Source: an uncultured Alphaproteobacteria bacterium
GTDB lineage: Bacteria > Pseudomonadota > Alphaproteobacteria > Micropepsales > Micropepsaceae
Direction of reading: 5' to 3'
Length of the DNA: 58,006 nucleotides
NCBI GenBank assembly: GCA_903837555.1
Contig: CAILUV010000018.1
Span: 1 to 58,006 of the forward strand
Shown: in pieces, positions 28,435 through 37,306 of the stretch
How positions within the stretch are numbered: position 1 is the stretch's first letter
How the letters are laid out: the number at the start of each line of letters is the position of its first letter
Program-made: the position numbers and the translations under genes
The notes under the pieces: model-generated
The model's database searches: none
Seen by the model: only the letters and a program-made list of their open reading frames with translations
Told to the model about the DNA's origin: nothing

Positions 28435-29877
28435 ATGCGCATCAGATATGGGCTGGGACTTACGGGCAGCGCGATCGCGGCGCTGATGCAGCCAGCCCAG
28501 GCCGAAACCGGCACCTGGCGTTTCCATGCCGACCATGTGCTTGGCACCTCGCTGGACCTGGCGGTAGTGGCGAAGAAGCCGCTGGCAGCGGCGCTGGCGA
28601 TCGATGCCGCCCGCGCCGAGATCGCCCGGCTGGACAAAATTCTCAGCGCCTGGCGCAGCGACAGCGAGCTGATGGCGCTGAATGCTTCGGACTGGCTTGC
28701 GGTATCGCGCGAACTGTTTGCCGTGATCGCGCTTTGCGAAAAAATGCGCGAGACCACCGGCGGCGCTTACAGCGCGCGCATCGGACGCTTGCTGGAAGCT
28801 TGCCAGGACAGTGCCCATGATCGTGCAAGGCTGGCGGTGAAGATCGAAACAGCCAGCCTGCGCCTGGATGCCGGCACCCGCACCATCACGCGGCCAAAGG
28901 ATGTGGTCTTCGCCGTGGACGGCCTGGCCAAGGGCTTCATCATCGACCGCGCCATCGCCGCGGCCCGCTGCGTGCCGGGCGTGGATGGCGTAATGGTGGA
29001 TATCGGCGGCGACTTGGCCTGCTGGGGCGCGGCGCCCGGCGGCCCCAACAACAACAACAAAGCCTGGCGCATCGGCCTGGTCGATCCCGCCAACCCGGCC
29101 GACAATGCCCCTGCCCTGTCCCACATTGTCCTGAGCAACCAAGCCGTCGCCACCAGCGGACCTTCTGCACGCGGCGAGCTGGCCGTGTCGCCGCTGACCG
29201 GCGCGCGCGTGAATCACGTGGCCTATGCCACCGCCGTGGCCGACAGTGCGGCGCAGGCCGATGCGCTGGCCACCGCCTTTTCGGTGCTGCCGCCAAGCGA
29301 AGCCCTCGCGCTGGCAGACCGTCTCGACAATGTTGCCGCGCGCATCGTCACCAGGGACGGCAAAACCTTCACCTCGTCGCGCTGGCAATGCGCCGCCACG
29401 CCGGTACTGGCGCAAACGGGCGGTGCCTGGCCGGCGGGTTTTGGCGTGAACATCGAATATGAAGTGCCCAAGGTGAATGCGGGCACCTATCACAACCCCT
29501 ACGTCGCCATCTGGATCACCGACGAGAACCGTACGCTGATCCGCACCCTGCTGGTGCTGGGCAAGGAGACGCGCTGGAAGGAAGAAAATTACATCTATTG
29601 GCGCCGCTTCGGACGCAACGACGCCAAGCTGGTGGATTCGGTCAGCCGCCCCACCCGCCCGCCGGGCCAGTACAACATCAAATGGGACGGGCTGGACGAT
29701 GCCGGCAAGAAGGTGCCGCAGGGCAAGTATGTTCTGAATATCGAGGCCAGCCGCGAAAAAGGCGGCCACACCGTGCAGCGGCTTGAACTGATGCTGAACG
29801 CCGATGGCGCGGTGGTCGAAGCCAAGCCCGACGGCGAAGTGGGCAAGGTGCGCGCCACCTATGGGAGAAGCCAGTGA
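28435..29877 (+). CDS. ApbE-like FMN transferase fused to DUF2271 domain
   Basis: 480 aa. A signal peptide (IRYGLGLTGSAIAALMQPAQA) is followed by an ApbE domain (about 28-312): SAWRSDSELMALN, DGLAKGFIID (162-171), VDIGGDLACWG (188-198), and AVADSAAQADALATAFSVL as the metal-binding helix. Residues about 335-470 are a DUF2271 domain (VNIEYEVPKVNAGTYHNPYVAIWI). ApbE covalently attaches FMN to Thr/Ser in exported redox proteins. Fusion to DUF2271 and coupling to the PepSY gene (GTGA overlap) match known flavinylation gene neighbourhoods. ATG 28435 follows AAGGA; it is divergent from lpxC by 134 bp. Confidence 0.87.
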   Translation: MRIRYGLGLTGSAIAALMQPAQAETGTWRFHADHVLGTSLDLAVVAKKPLAAALAIDAARAEIARLDKILSAWRSDSELMALNASDWLAVSRELFAVIALCEKMRETTGGAYSARIGRLLEACQDSAHDRARLAVKIETASLRLDAGTRTITRPKDVVFAVDGLAKGFIIDRAIAAARCVPGVDGVMVDIGGDLACWGAAPGGPNNNNKAWRIGLVDPANPADNAPALSHIVLSNQAVATSGPSARGELAVSPLTGARVNHVAYATAVADSAAQADALATAFSVLPPSEALALADRLDNVAARIVTRDGKTFTSSRWQCAATPVLAQTGGAWPAGFGVNIEYEVPKVNAGTYHNPYVAIWITDENRTLIRTLLVLGKETRWKEENYIYWRRFGRNDAKLVDSVSRPTRPPGQYNIKWDGLDDAGKKVPQGKYVLNIEASREKGGHTVQRLELMLNADGAVVEAKPDGEVGKVRATYGRSQ

Positions 29878-30527
29878 CCGACGTCGTGCGTGACATGGTA
29901 TCCGATGCGCTGCCCCGTCGGCCGCGCCCGATGCCGCGCTGGAAGATCGAACTCTACCGCCAGTCACGGCTGTGGCACGGGTATCTGTCGGCCTTCGCGT
30001 TCATTTCGCTGATGTTCTTTTCGGTGACGGGCCTGCTGCTCAACCATCCCGAATGGCTGAAAAACGAAACCCGGCCGCAGGAAATCCGCCTGGCGCTTTC
30101 GCCGGGCGATGTCGCCGCCGCAGGCAAAGTCGAAGACCCGGCGCGGGCCATTGCGGCACTGATCGATGCGAAGGGCGCGGTGAGCGGGATTTACACGTCG
30201 GGCGAGATCGATGGCGGCGAAGCCTATCTGCGCTATGAAGGCGTTACCGGCAATACCAGCATCGTGGTCGACATGAAGACGGGCGTGGCGGACGCCACGG
30301 TTCAGAAGCCCGACGCCGTCACCATCCTGAACGACCTGCACCGCGGCAAGAATGTCGGCGCGGCGTGGAAGCTGTTCATCGACATTTCCGCGGCGCTATT
30401 CCTGATCCTGTCGCTGATCGGCTATATCCTGTTCTTCAGCCTGCGCTACCGGCTCGCGCAGACGCTGACCCTGACAGGCGTGAGCCTGCTGGCCATGATT
30501 GGCGTATTCGTCTGGCTGGTGCCCTGA
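29874..30527 (+). CDS. PepSY-associated TM helix protein
   Basis: 217 aa from GTG 29874, overlapping the upstream stop. One membrane helix near 36-56, a periplasmic PepSY-like domain (about 60-160), then helices near 166-188 and 196-215. Histidines at 35 (LWHGYLSA), 57 (LNHPEW) and 156 (LHRGKN) are the kind that ligate haem in PepSY_TM reductases. It probably relays electrons across the inner membrane. The segment EGVTGNTS (122-129) is loosely like a flavinylation motif, but with E for D and N for A. Confidence 0.82.
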   Translation: MTDVVRDMVSDALPRRPRPMPRWKIELYRQSRLWHGYLSAFAFISLMFFSVTGLLLNHPEWLKNETRPQEIRLALSPGDVAAAGKVEDPARAIAALIDAKGAVSGIYTSGEIDGGEAYLRYEGVTGNTSIVVDMKTGVADATVQKPDAVTILNDLHRGKNVGAAWKLFIDISAALFLILSLIGYILFFSLRYRLAQTLTLTGVSLLAMIGVFVWLVP

Positions 30528-30548
30528 CTTAGATCCGTACCGGGCAGA

Positions 30549-31100
30549 TCAGTGCTTGGACTGGGTCATCTTGTCGACCCAGGCGATGCCGAGCGCCGAG
30601 GCGATGAACGACATGTGGATCACCGTCTGCCAGATGATCGCGGGCTCGGTGATGCGGGCGTTGGGCTGACCCAAAGCGCCGGCCTCGATGAAGGTCCGCA
30701 GCAGGTGGATCGAGGAGATGCCGATGATGGCCATCGCCAGTTTCACCTTGAGCACGCCCGCATTGACGTGGCTGAGCCATTCGGGCTGGTCGGGGTGCCC
30801 CTTCAGGCCAAGGCGGGAAACGAAGGTCTCGTAGCCGCCGACGATGACCATCACCAGCAGGTTCGAGATCATCACCACGTCAATCAGGCCCAGCACCACC
30901 AGCATGATCTGCTGCTCGGTAAACTCCCAGGCATGGAGAACGAGGTGATGCAGCTCCTTCAGGAACAGGAACACGTAGACGCATTGCGCGACGATGAGGC
31001 CGACATAGAGCGGCAATTGCAGCCAGCGCGAACTGAAGATCAGCATCGGCAGCGGCTTGAGTCTGACGGGGGTAGTGTCTAGCGGATCGCGGATAGCCAT
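30549..31100 (-). CDS. YqhA/UPF0114 (TIGR00645) family membrane protein
   Basis: 183 aa from ATG 31100, which has GGAAAG six bases upstream; ATG 31112 is possible. Segments FSSRWLQLPLYVGLIVAQCVY and IDVVMISNLLVMVIVGGYETFVSRL are diagnostic of this family of inner-membrane proteins with three to four helices. Function unknown; E. coli YqhA is a member. It is convergent with the PepSY gene. Confidence 0.9.
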   Translation of the reverse strand: MAIRDPLDTTPVRLKPLPMLIFSSRWLQLPLYVGLIVAQCVYVFLFLKELHHLVLHAWEFTEQQIMLVVLGLIDVVMISNLLVMVIVGGYETFVSRLGLKGHPDQPEWLSHVNAGVLKVKLAMAIIGISSIHLLRTFIEAGALGQPNARITEPAIIWQTVIHMSFIASALGIAWVDKMTQSKH

Positions 31101-31200
31101 GGCGCTTTCCATACAAGCCGGCCGAACGGCGGGCAACTGTTTTAGCTAATGCTGTTCGCCGAGATTCGGCCACAATGTCAGCCTGTATCCTGCGATCTTT

Positions 31201-31395
31201 TTATGTCGCATCCGTGAAGATATCTTCGATCCGGCGCCCAAACAGGCGCGCAATCTTGAACGCCAGGGGCAGTGAAGGGTCATAGCGACCTGCCTCCAAG
31301 GCATTGATGGTCTGGCGGGAGACTTCAAGTTGCAACGCAAGATCGGCCTGCGTCCAGCCGCGTTCCTCCCGCAGATCGCGAAGATTATTCTTCAC
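31201..31395 (-). CDS. Small XRE-family transcription regulator
   Basis: 64 aa from GTG 31395 behind GGAGGG; its start overlaps the stop of the upstream membrane-protein gene (GTGA). A full helix-turn-helix is visible: LRDLREERGWTQADLALQLEVSRQTINALEAGRYDPSLPLAFKIARLF (shown across residues about 5-52; only part is quoted: WTQADLALQLEVSRQTINAL). It is a compact Cro/CI-type repressor without a ligand domain. Third gene of a three-gene minus-strand operon. The palindromes at 32078-32101, at the operon's own promoter, are the likely operator, implying autoregulation. Confidence 0.9.
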   Translation of the reverse strand: MKNNLRDLREERGWTQADLALQLEVSRQTINALEAGRYDPSLPLAFKIARLFGRRIEDIFTDAT

Positions 31396-31796
31396 CGCCG
31401 CCCTCCAGTCATCGCCCAAGCGGCACCATAGACGAACGCGAAAATGGGCAGCAGCAGCGACGCAGGCAACTCCGGGGCATTCAGCAGGCGCTCCGGGATT
31501 CCCCACAATGATGCCCCAAGCAGCACCAGGCAGGCGGCCGTGGCAACTACGCGCAGATGTATGGTCTGCATCATCTCGTCTTGCGCGCGGATCACGCGAA
31601 AAAACTCCCATGCCCAGACCAGCAGCAGCGCAGCGGGCCCCGCAGCGAGCAGCCAGCGCTGCCACGGCGTTTTCACGGTTGGGATAACAGCTTCAACGGC
31701 TATCATCACCACGGCGAATGCTCCCAGCACCCCGAACTGCACGATGAGAAAGCGGCGCATTGCCGCGTCGGGCGGACTCAGTTTCGTCTGGCTCAT
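31392..31796 (-). CDS. Small integral membrane protein, 134 aa
   Basis: Starts ATG 31796 with GGGAGG upstream, overlapping the previous stop (ATGA). About four hydrophobic helices (FGVLGAFAVVMIAVEAVI, WLLAAGPAALLLVWAWEFF, VVATAACLVLLGASLWGI, ASLLLPIFAFVYGAAWAM). A charged connection EFFRVIRAQDEMMQTIHLRVVA between helices two and three is a pattern found in membrane proteins encoded beside small XRE regulators. Function unknown. Confidence 0.8.
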   Translation of the reverse strand: MSQTKLSPPDAAMRRFLIVQFGVLGAFAVVMIAVEAVIPTVKTPWQRWLLAAGPAALLLVWAWEFFRVIRAQDEMMQTIHLRVVATAACLVLLGASLWGIPERLLNAPELPASLLLPIFAFVYGAAWAMTGGRR

Positions 31797-32044
31797 AAAG
31801 TCCTCCCAAGTTCCGTGATCCGCGCCCACAAGCGGCGCCGGCTATCGAAGACGGACCATCCCAGCGTGAAAGCTCCGACCCAGACCGTCGCTTCCATCGC
31901 GACAGCGGATATCGTCACCATTGTTGTCCATCGCGCGGCGCCCGGATGGCCGAAAAGGATCAGGGTGCCGAACGTCCACGCCCAGCATCCAAGACAGATT
32001 GCTAGGCAAACGCCAAAGGGCAGGATTCGTAAGCGTTTGCTCAT
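31793..32044 (-). CDS. Small membrane protein, 83 aa
   Basis: ATG 32044 is preferred because GGAG lies seven bases upstream; ATG 32056 would lack a ribosome site. Two hydrophobic segments (about 8-30 and 39-61), then a basic tail (DSRRRLWARITELGRTL). First gene of the XRE operon, immediately downstream of the palindromic promoter region. No family recognised; possibly a two-helix sensor or transport accessory. Confidence 0.72.
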   Translation of the reverse strand: MSKRLRILPFGVCLAICLGCWAWTFGTLILFGHPGAARWTTMVTISAVAMEATVWVGAFTLGWSVFDSRRRLWARITELGRTL

Positions 32045-32064
32045 GTCGCTCTCCATTTTTCATC

Positions 32065-32107
32065 AACGTAAAGCATGCTTGACAAAAGTCAAGTAGACTT
32101 TACATAT
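32065..32107. promoter_or_regulatory. Divergent promoters with overlapping palindromic operators
   Basis: CTTGAC-AAAA-GTCAAG (32078-32093) overlaps AAAGTC-AAGTA-GACTTT (32085-32101); both are perfect 6-bp-arm inverted repeats. On the minus strand TTGACT (32087-32092) and TACGTT (32065-32070), 16 bp apart, fit a promoter for the XRE operon with a very short leader. On the plus strand the perfect TTGACA (32079-32084) with TACATA (32101-32106) fits a promoter for the small lipoprotein. A repressor bound here would block both. Confidence 0.75.
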
Positions 32108-32139
32108 GGAAAAGATACTTTCCATTGGGGATGTTAGTC

Positions 32140-32271
32140 ATGGAGTCACGACACATTCTGGCGCTGCTCTGCATCGCCATGCTCATGGCAGGGTGCATCA
32201 CCCTCGCCACCGGCGAAATCGAGCGGTATTCCGGCTTTACCCTCGTCGATCCCGGCACATCCTGCCGGTGA
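32140..32271 (+). CDS. Candidate small lipoprotein, 43 aa
   Basis: ATG 32140 with GGGG about ten bases upstream. The product starts MESRHILALLCIAMLMAGC: a short basic start, a hydrophobic core and a lipobox (LMAGC) with the lipidated cysteine at 19. The mature peptide would be 25 residues, ending in a second cysteine. It is divergent from the XRE operon and shares its promoter region. Another frame over the same bases (from 32106) is Arg/His-rich and not protein-like. Possible entericidin-like or regulator-linked peptide; function unknown. Confidence 0.5.
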   Translation: MESRHILALLCIAMLMAGCITLATGEIERYSGFTLVDPGTSCR

Positions 32272-32347
32272 GCAACAGCAGGATTTCCGTCCTGCCCAGC
32301 AGGCCGATCCACACCCTGTTCACCTGAAAAATCAGTCGGCTACCACG

Positions 32348-34270
32348 TCAGGCGGCTTTTGATGCCTGGCGGTTGTTCCAGAGGAAGCCGATGATCAGCA
32401 GCACCGCCATCAGCGCCTGGGCGATCATGCCCTCTTGGGTGGGGTAAAGGCCCAGCAGCTCCGAACGTGGCCAGCCCGGCAGCGGGTTGACGGCGATGTA
32501 GCCGGCTTCCTGCAGGGCGGACGTGCCCTTGCCGATCAGCACCACGGCCAGGACCGCGATCAGCCACGAGCTGTACTTGAAGAACTCGCCGATCGGCAGG
32601 CGGCGGCTGAAATACATCATCGCCACCGCGACGACGGTCAGCACCACGATGGCCGCCAGCGCGCCGGCCAGCATCGCCCCGCCATTCCCCTGCGCCCAGA
32701 TCGCGGCATAGAAGAGGATGGTTTCGAACACTTCGCGGTACACCACCACGAAGGCCAGCGCGAACAGGAACCAGGCGGACCGCCTGGTCAGCGCCGCGCC
32801 CATCTTGTCGCGTATGTAGCGCTGCCAGGCATTGGCGTGGCTCTTGCCGTGCATCCAGATTCCGACCCACAGCAAGACGGCTGCGGCAAGCAGCGAGCCA
32901 AAGCCTTCGGTCAGTTCGCGGCTGGCACCCGATATGGTGATCATCCAGGTGGCGATCACCCAGGTGACCGCACCCGCCACCAGCGCCGCGGCCCAGCCGC
33001 CATGCACATAAGGCAGCACGTCGCGGCGGCCGGCCTTGTTCAGGAAGGCAATCATCGCAATCACGATCAGCAGCGCTTCCAGGCCTTCGCGCACCAGGAT
33101 CGTGAAGGCGGCCAGGAAACTGGCGGTGCTGGACGCCTCGCTGGAGCCCAGAACCTTTTCGGCTTCCCCGAACAGGCCGTCGAGCGTCGCCACCTGGCCG
33201 CGCACGGCTTCCACCGGCTGGCCGTTGGCGATGCCGGCACGCACCGCGATCATGGCGTTTTCGATGCGCAGCATCAGCGCATTGTCGCGCGCCGCCAGCA
33301 CCGCTTCGACCGGCTCGAAACCGTCGAGATAGGCCGACAGGGCCAGATCGGTGGCGGCGCGGCTGTCCTTGCGTTCATAGGCGGCCAGCGCTTCGTTCAG
33401 CTTGCCGCGCGCAAACGTCAGCGCGCCGCTGGTCTGTTCGGCGGCAACCGCTTCGGGATGGCGGCGCAGGTAGGCGCTGATCGCTTTCGCCTTGTCTTCG
33501 CCAAGCTCGGCCCCCAGCAAGGCGGGCGTGGCGCTGACCAGACGGTCCATGTTGAAGCTGGAGCGCAGCTTGGCGTCTTCCTTCCACAGGCGTTCGCCTG
33601 CGTCGGTGCTGGTGAAGGCCAGGCTGCCGGAATAGAAGGCCACCGCCCAGCGGTCTTCCGGCGACAGTTCGGCGAAGCTGCGCATGCTGGTGCCGTCAAG
33701 CCCCTGCTCGATCACCTGAAACAGCGCGAAAACGCTGCGCTCGCTGGCGCGGGCCGCGTCGGTGAATGCGATCGGCGGCGGGTCGAGGCCCGCCGAGTCC
33801 GGGCCATTGGCGTCGCCGGTGACGCCATGACACGAGGCGCATTGCTGCGCGTAAATCTGTTCGCCGCGCGCCAGGTCGGGCGTCGCGCTGGGGGCCAGCG
33901 GCACCGGATAGGCCTTGATCAGGTCGGCGGCGACGGCGCGCGCCGCAACGGCGATGGTATCGGGCGGCTGCTTGCCGGCGATCAGCTTTTCCAGCGCCAC
34001 GGCCTTTTGCTGCAGGTCCTGACGCGCGCCGGTGACAGGAAGCTGGGTGATGCGTTCGCGGGCCGACTTGGAGAACTCGACCATCTCGACATATTCGGCG
34101 TCGTTGACGACCTTCCCGTCCCGCACGGCTTCGCGATAATCGACCGCGATGTAATCCAGCAGGCGCCAGATGGTTTGCGCCGGCGCGGTCTGGGCGTGGG
34201 CGGGCCCGCCCCCAAGCGAAGAGGCCCCCAGCAACACAATGGCAAGCAACAGAACGGCGCGGGTCAGCAT
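32348..34270 (-). CDS. Cytochrome c - FTR1 iron permease fusion
   Basis: 640 aa from ATG 34270. Signal peptide (about 1-26), a helical periplasmic region, one class I cytochrome c haem site (CASCH, 144-148; candidate Met ligand M196), a second helical stretch, then an FTR1-type permease of about seven helices from 385. The two iron-binding RExxE motifs of FTR1 are intact: REGLE (394-398) and REVFE (512-516). The protein likely couples electron transfer to iron passage across the inner membrane. It lies downstream of the ftsZ terminator on the same strand. Nearby ApbE-DUF2271 and PepSY genes suggest one iron/redox module. Confidence 0.9.
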   Translation of the reverse strand: MLTRAVLLLAIVLLGASSLGGGPAHAQTAPAQTIWRLLDYIAVDYREAVRDGKVVNDAEYVEMVEFSKSARERITQLPVTGARQDLQQKAVALEKLIAGKQPPDTIAVAARAVAADLIKAYPVPLAPSATPDLARGEQIYAQQCASCHGVTGDANGPDSAGLDPPPIAFTDAARASERSVFALFQVIEQGLDGTSMRSFAELSPEDRWAVAFYSGSLAFTSTDAGERLWKEDAKLRSSFNMDRLVSATPALLGAELGEDKAKAISAYLRRHPEAVAAEQTSGALTFARGKLNEALAAYERKDSRAATDLALSAYLDGFEPVEAVLAARDNALMLRIENAMIAVRAGIANGQPVEAVRGQVATLDGLFGEAEKVLGSSEASSTASFLAAFTILVREGLEALLIVIAMIAFLNKAGRRDVLPYVHGGWAAALVAGAVTWVIATWMITISGASRELTEGFGSLLAAAVLLWVGIWMHGKSHANAWQRYIRDKMGAALTRRSAWFLFALAFVVVYREVFETILFYAAIWAQGNGGAMLAGALAAIVVLTVVAVAMMYFSRRLPIGEFFKYSSWLIAVLAVVLIGKGTSALQEAGYIAVNPLPGWPRSELLGLYPTQEGMIAQALMAVLLIIGFLWNNRQASKAA

Positions 34271-34375
34271 CACAGGCCTCTTGAGGGCTTCTTGAGAACG
34301 GTTCGCATTATGTAACGATGGCCGTGCGTGATGTCGAGGCTGCATGCCGTCAGCCTGATGTCAGGTATCCGAAAC

Positions 34376-34405
34376 AAAAGGGCGGCCCCGAAGGACCGCC
34401 CTTTT
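34376..34405 (-). terminator. Intrinsic terminator of the dcw operon, after ftsZ
   Basis: On the minus strand, AAAAGGGCGGTCC pairs with GGGCCGCCCTTTT around a UUCG tetraloop, followed by GTTT. It lies 22 bp after the ftsZ stop and should end the long mraZ-ftsZ transcript before the iron permease gene. Confidence 0.92.
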
Positions 34406-34426
34406 CGTCTTTATATACGTCGACGA

Positions 34427-35941
34427 TCAGTTCGACTGGCGGCGCAAAAAGGCCGGGATTTCGAACTGCTCGTCCCGCTTGTGGTCGGGGAACAGGTCGT
34501 CGTCCTTGGCGGCCGGCTGCTGCTGCGGCGGCATGGTGGTGGCCGTGGCGCGCGGCGCGGCGACGCGCGGTTCGGGCGCCGGTTCGGAACGCATGTCAGG
34601 CGTGGCCTTCTTGCGGCCGAAGAAGCCCCAGCCGCTTTTCTTTTCCGCCGCCGGCGCAGCCATCGGCTGCTGTTCCAGCGGACGATAGCTTTCGGTGGCC
34701 GGATACTTGGCCGACAGCGGGATCGGATCGGCGGTGACTTCCGGCGCGTCGGAGCCGCCCAGGATGTAATCCTCGGCCGGGCTCTTGTCGGCGCCGATTT
34801 CGGCGGCGAGCTGATCCATCGTGGCATGCACCGGATTGGGCGCGGGCGGCGGCGTCATCGGCGCGGCCATCATCGGGGCGGCGGTGGCGGTCGCCGGCGT
34901 GCGGGCCGGATTGCGCAGGTTCAGATGCGGATGCAGCGTGCGGACCTTTTCGGTCGGCAGGGGCATGCGGACCTGGTCGGCATCGATGCCGGTGGCGACC
35001 ACCGACACGCGGATGCGGCCTTCCATGTCGTCCAGGATGGTGTTGCCGAAGATGATGTTGGCGTCGGGATCGACTTCCGAACGGATGCGGTTGGCGGCCT
35101 GTTCGACTTCGAACAGCATCAGGTCGGGACCGCCGGTGATGTTGATCAGAACGCCCTTGGCGCCCTTCATCGTGACATCGTCCAGCAGCGGGTTCGAGAT
35201 CGCCATGTCGGCGGCGCGCATGGCGCGGTCTTCGCCTTCTGCCTCGCCGGTGCCCATCATCGCCTTGCCCATCTCGCTGATCACCGACTTGATGTCGGCG
35301 AAGTCGAGGTTGATCAGGCCCGGCATCACGATCAGGTCGGTGACACCGCGCACGCCGGCATGCAGCACTTCATCGGCCATGGCGAAAGCCTGGGCCATGG
35401 TCGTGCGTTCGTTGGCGACGCGGAACAGATTCTGGTTGGGGATCACGATCAGCGTGTGCACGAACTGCTGCAGTTCCTGGATGCCGCGCTCGGCCACGCG
35501 CATGCGGCGGTCGCCTTCCAGGCTGAAGGGCTTGGTGACGACGCCGACGGTCAGGATGCCGGCCTCGCGCACCGCGCGGGCGATGACAGGCGCAGCGCCC
35601 GTGCCGGTGCCGCCGCCCATGCCGGCGGCGATGAAGACCATGTGCGCGCCCGAAAGCTGTTCCATGATCTCGGTCATGGATTCTTCGGCGCCCGCGCGGC
35701 CGACTTCCGGCTGGGCGCCAGCGCCGAGGCCTTCGGTGGTGGCGGCGCCGAGCTGGATGCGGCGGGTGGCCTTGGACTGGGCCAGGGCCTGGGCATCGGT
35801 GTTGGCGACCACGAAGTCGACGCCTTCCAGGCCCGCTTCGATCATGTTGTTGACGGCATTGCCGCCGGCGCCGCCCACGCCCAGCACCGTGATGCGGGGA
35901 CGCAGTTCTTTGCTTTCGGGAGCTTTGAGGTTGATCGCCAT
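34427..35941 (-). CDS. ftsZ: Cell division GTPase FtsZ
   Basis: 504 aa from ATG 35941. Tubulin-like GTPase that forms the Z ring. N-terminal [15 protein letters not shown] (19-33), the tubulin signature GGGTGTG (109-115), the T7-side NTDAQAL and [10 protein letters not shown] segments, and NLDFADI are present. Residues about 320-488 form a long Pro/Ala/Met-rich disordered linker as usual in alphaproteobacteria, ending in the conserved C-terminal peptide [11 protein letters not shown] that binds FtsA and other partners. It is 84 bp after ftsA and followed by a strong terminator. Confidence 0.98.
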   Translation of the reverse strand: MAINLKAPESKELRPRITVLGVGGAGGNAVNNMIEAGLEGVDFVVANTDAQALAQSKATRRIQLGAATTEGLGAGAQPEVGRAGAEESMTEIMEQLSGAHMVFIAAGMGGGTGTGAAPVIARAVREAGILTVGVVTKPFSLEGDRRMRVAERGIQELQQFVHTLIVIPNQNLFRVANERTTMAQAFAMADEVLHAGVRGVTDLIVMPGLINLDFADIKSVISEMGKAMMGTGEAEGEDRAMRAADMAISNPLLDDVTMKGAKGVLINITGGPDLMLFEVEQAANRIRSEVDPDANIIFGNTILDDMEGRIRVSVVATGIDADQVRMPLPTEKVRTLHPHLNLRNPARTPATATAAPMMAAPMTPPPAPNPVHATMDQLAAEIGADKSPAEDYILGGSDAPEVTADPIPLSAKYPATESYRPLEQQPMAAPAAEKKSGWGFFGRKKATPDMRSEPAPEPRVAAPRATATTMPPQQQPAAKDDDLFPDHKRDEQFEIPAFLRRQSN

Positions 35942-36025
35942 ATTAGTGTCTCCTGGTTGAGATGCTTCGATCACCTTGCGGCACGCCAGATACCCAACTG
36001 ATTCGCTTGTTTACCTTTTGAATCA

Positions 36026-37306
36026 CTAGAGCCATCTGCGGGTCAACCGGGTGAGCCAGCTTTCGCTGGTGTTACGGGCCGGACCGCCCATTGCGAGGTC
36101 CGGATTGAGCAGTTCGGGCGGCAAGGTGGCGCCGGCCATCAGAAGGCCGATCGCCGTTGCGTAATCAGGTCCCGCCGACGCCGCCGCCAGGCCCGAAAAT
36201 GCCTGCGGACGACCGATGCGGACCTGCTTGTTCAGGATGCGGGCGGCCAGTTCGCGCGTGCCGGCAAGCTGGCAGGCGCCCCCGGTCAGCACCGCGCGAC
36301 GACCCGCCGCCACGTCGAAACCCGACGCGCGCAGACGGGTCTGGACCTCGCCGAAAATTTCTTCGAGACGGGCTTGGATGATGCGAGTGAGCATGGAGCG
36401 CGGCAGGCGCAAGGCGGCATCGTCGCCCTCCTCGCCGGTCTGGGCGACCGACACCACGTCGGAACCGCCGTCCATCTCGCCCATCGCCGCGCCATAGAGC
36501 GTCTTGGTGCGTTCGGCGGCGGCCAGGGGCGCGGCCAGCATGCGGGCGATGTCGCTGGTGACGGCAAAGCCGCCCACCGGCACGACATCGGCATGGACCA
36601 GATGGCCTTCCAGGAAGACGGCGATGGAGGTGGTGCCGCCGCCCATGTCGATCACGGTGGCGCCGATCTGCTTTTCGTCTTCGGTCAGGGTCGAGATTCC
36701 GCTCGCATACGCGCCGAACTGGGTGCCGATGACGTTAAGGTGGCAGCGTTCCACCGCCAGCTTGAGATTCTGCAGCGGGCTGGGCTTGACCGCCACCGCA
36801 TGCATGGCCACGCCGATGCGCTGGCAGAACATGCCGGACGGGTTCTTCACGCCGCGCGCTTCATCGACCACATAGGCGGTCGGCGCACTCTGGATCACTT
36901 CATGGCCTTCCAGCTTGGCGCGGGCGCGGCCGTCGCTGAGTAGCACGCGCAGGTGATCGTCGGACACCAGCGCGCCATCCAGCGACATCACCGCCCGGCT
37001 GGTCACCGAGACCGGCTGGCCGCAATTGACGCTGATCAGCACGTTCTGGATGCGGGCATCGGCCATGTTCTCGGCCGCCGCCACGCAATCGCGGATCGAT
37101 TCCTCGGCCTGGTCCAGGCTGGTGATGGTGCCCGCCTTGAGGCCTGAGGATTCGCGCAAGGAGCTGCCCAGCACCTTGAGCGATCCCGCCTCGGCCTGGC
37201 CGATGACGCAAACGACCTTGGACGTGCCGACATCCAGCGCCGAAACCAGGCCGGGACGGTAAGCGGGGATTTCGTTGTTCACGCGCAACCTCAGCGTCTG
37301 GTTCAT
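36026..37306 (-). CDS. ftsA: Cell division actin-like protein FtsA
   Basis: 426 aa. Actin-fold membrane tether for FtsZ. Phosphate-1 region SALDVGTSKVVCVIG (about 19-33), IGATVIDMGGGTTSIAVF phosphate-2 motif, and the adenosine motif VLTGGACQLAGTRELA. It ends in the short amphipathic helix WLTRLTRRWL for membrane attachment. Its ATG overlaps the ftsQ stop by 4 bases. Confidence 0.97.
   Translation of the reverse strand: MNQTLRLRVNNEIPAYRPGLVSALDVGTSKVVCVIGQAEAGSLKVLGSSLRESSGLKAGTITSLDQAEESIRDCVAAAENMADARIQNVLISVNCGQPVSVTSRAVMSLDGALVSDDHLRVLLSDGRARAKLEGHEVIQSAPTAYVVDEARGVKNPSGMFCQRIGVAMHAVAVKPSPLQNLKLAVERCHLNVIGTQFGAYASGISTLTEDEKQIGATVIDMGGGTTSIAVFLEGHLVHADVVPVGGFAVTSDIARMLAAPLAAAERTKTLYGAAMGEMDGGSDVVSVAQTGEEGDDAALRLPRSMLTRIIQARLEEIFGEVQTRLRASGFDVAAGRRAVLTGGACQLAGTRELAARILNKQVRIGRPQAFSGLAAASAGPDYATAIGLLMAGATLPPELLNPDLAMGGPARNTSESWLTRLTRRWL

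Noticed and set aside
32272-32300. Hairpin GCAGGA / TCCTGC after the small lipoprotein as a terminator
   Set aside because: Short stem and no following T tract.
32106-32327. 73-codon plus-strand frame
   Set aside because: Arg/His-rich and without a ribosome site; the 43-aa lipoprotein frame over the same bases has a signal peptide and lipobox.
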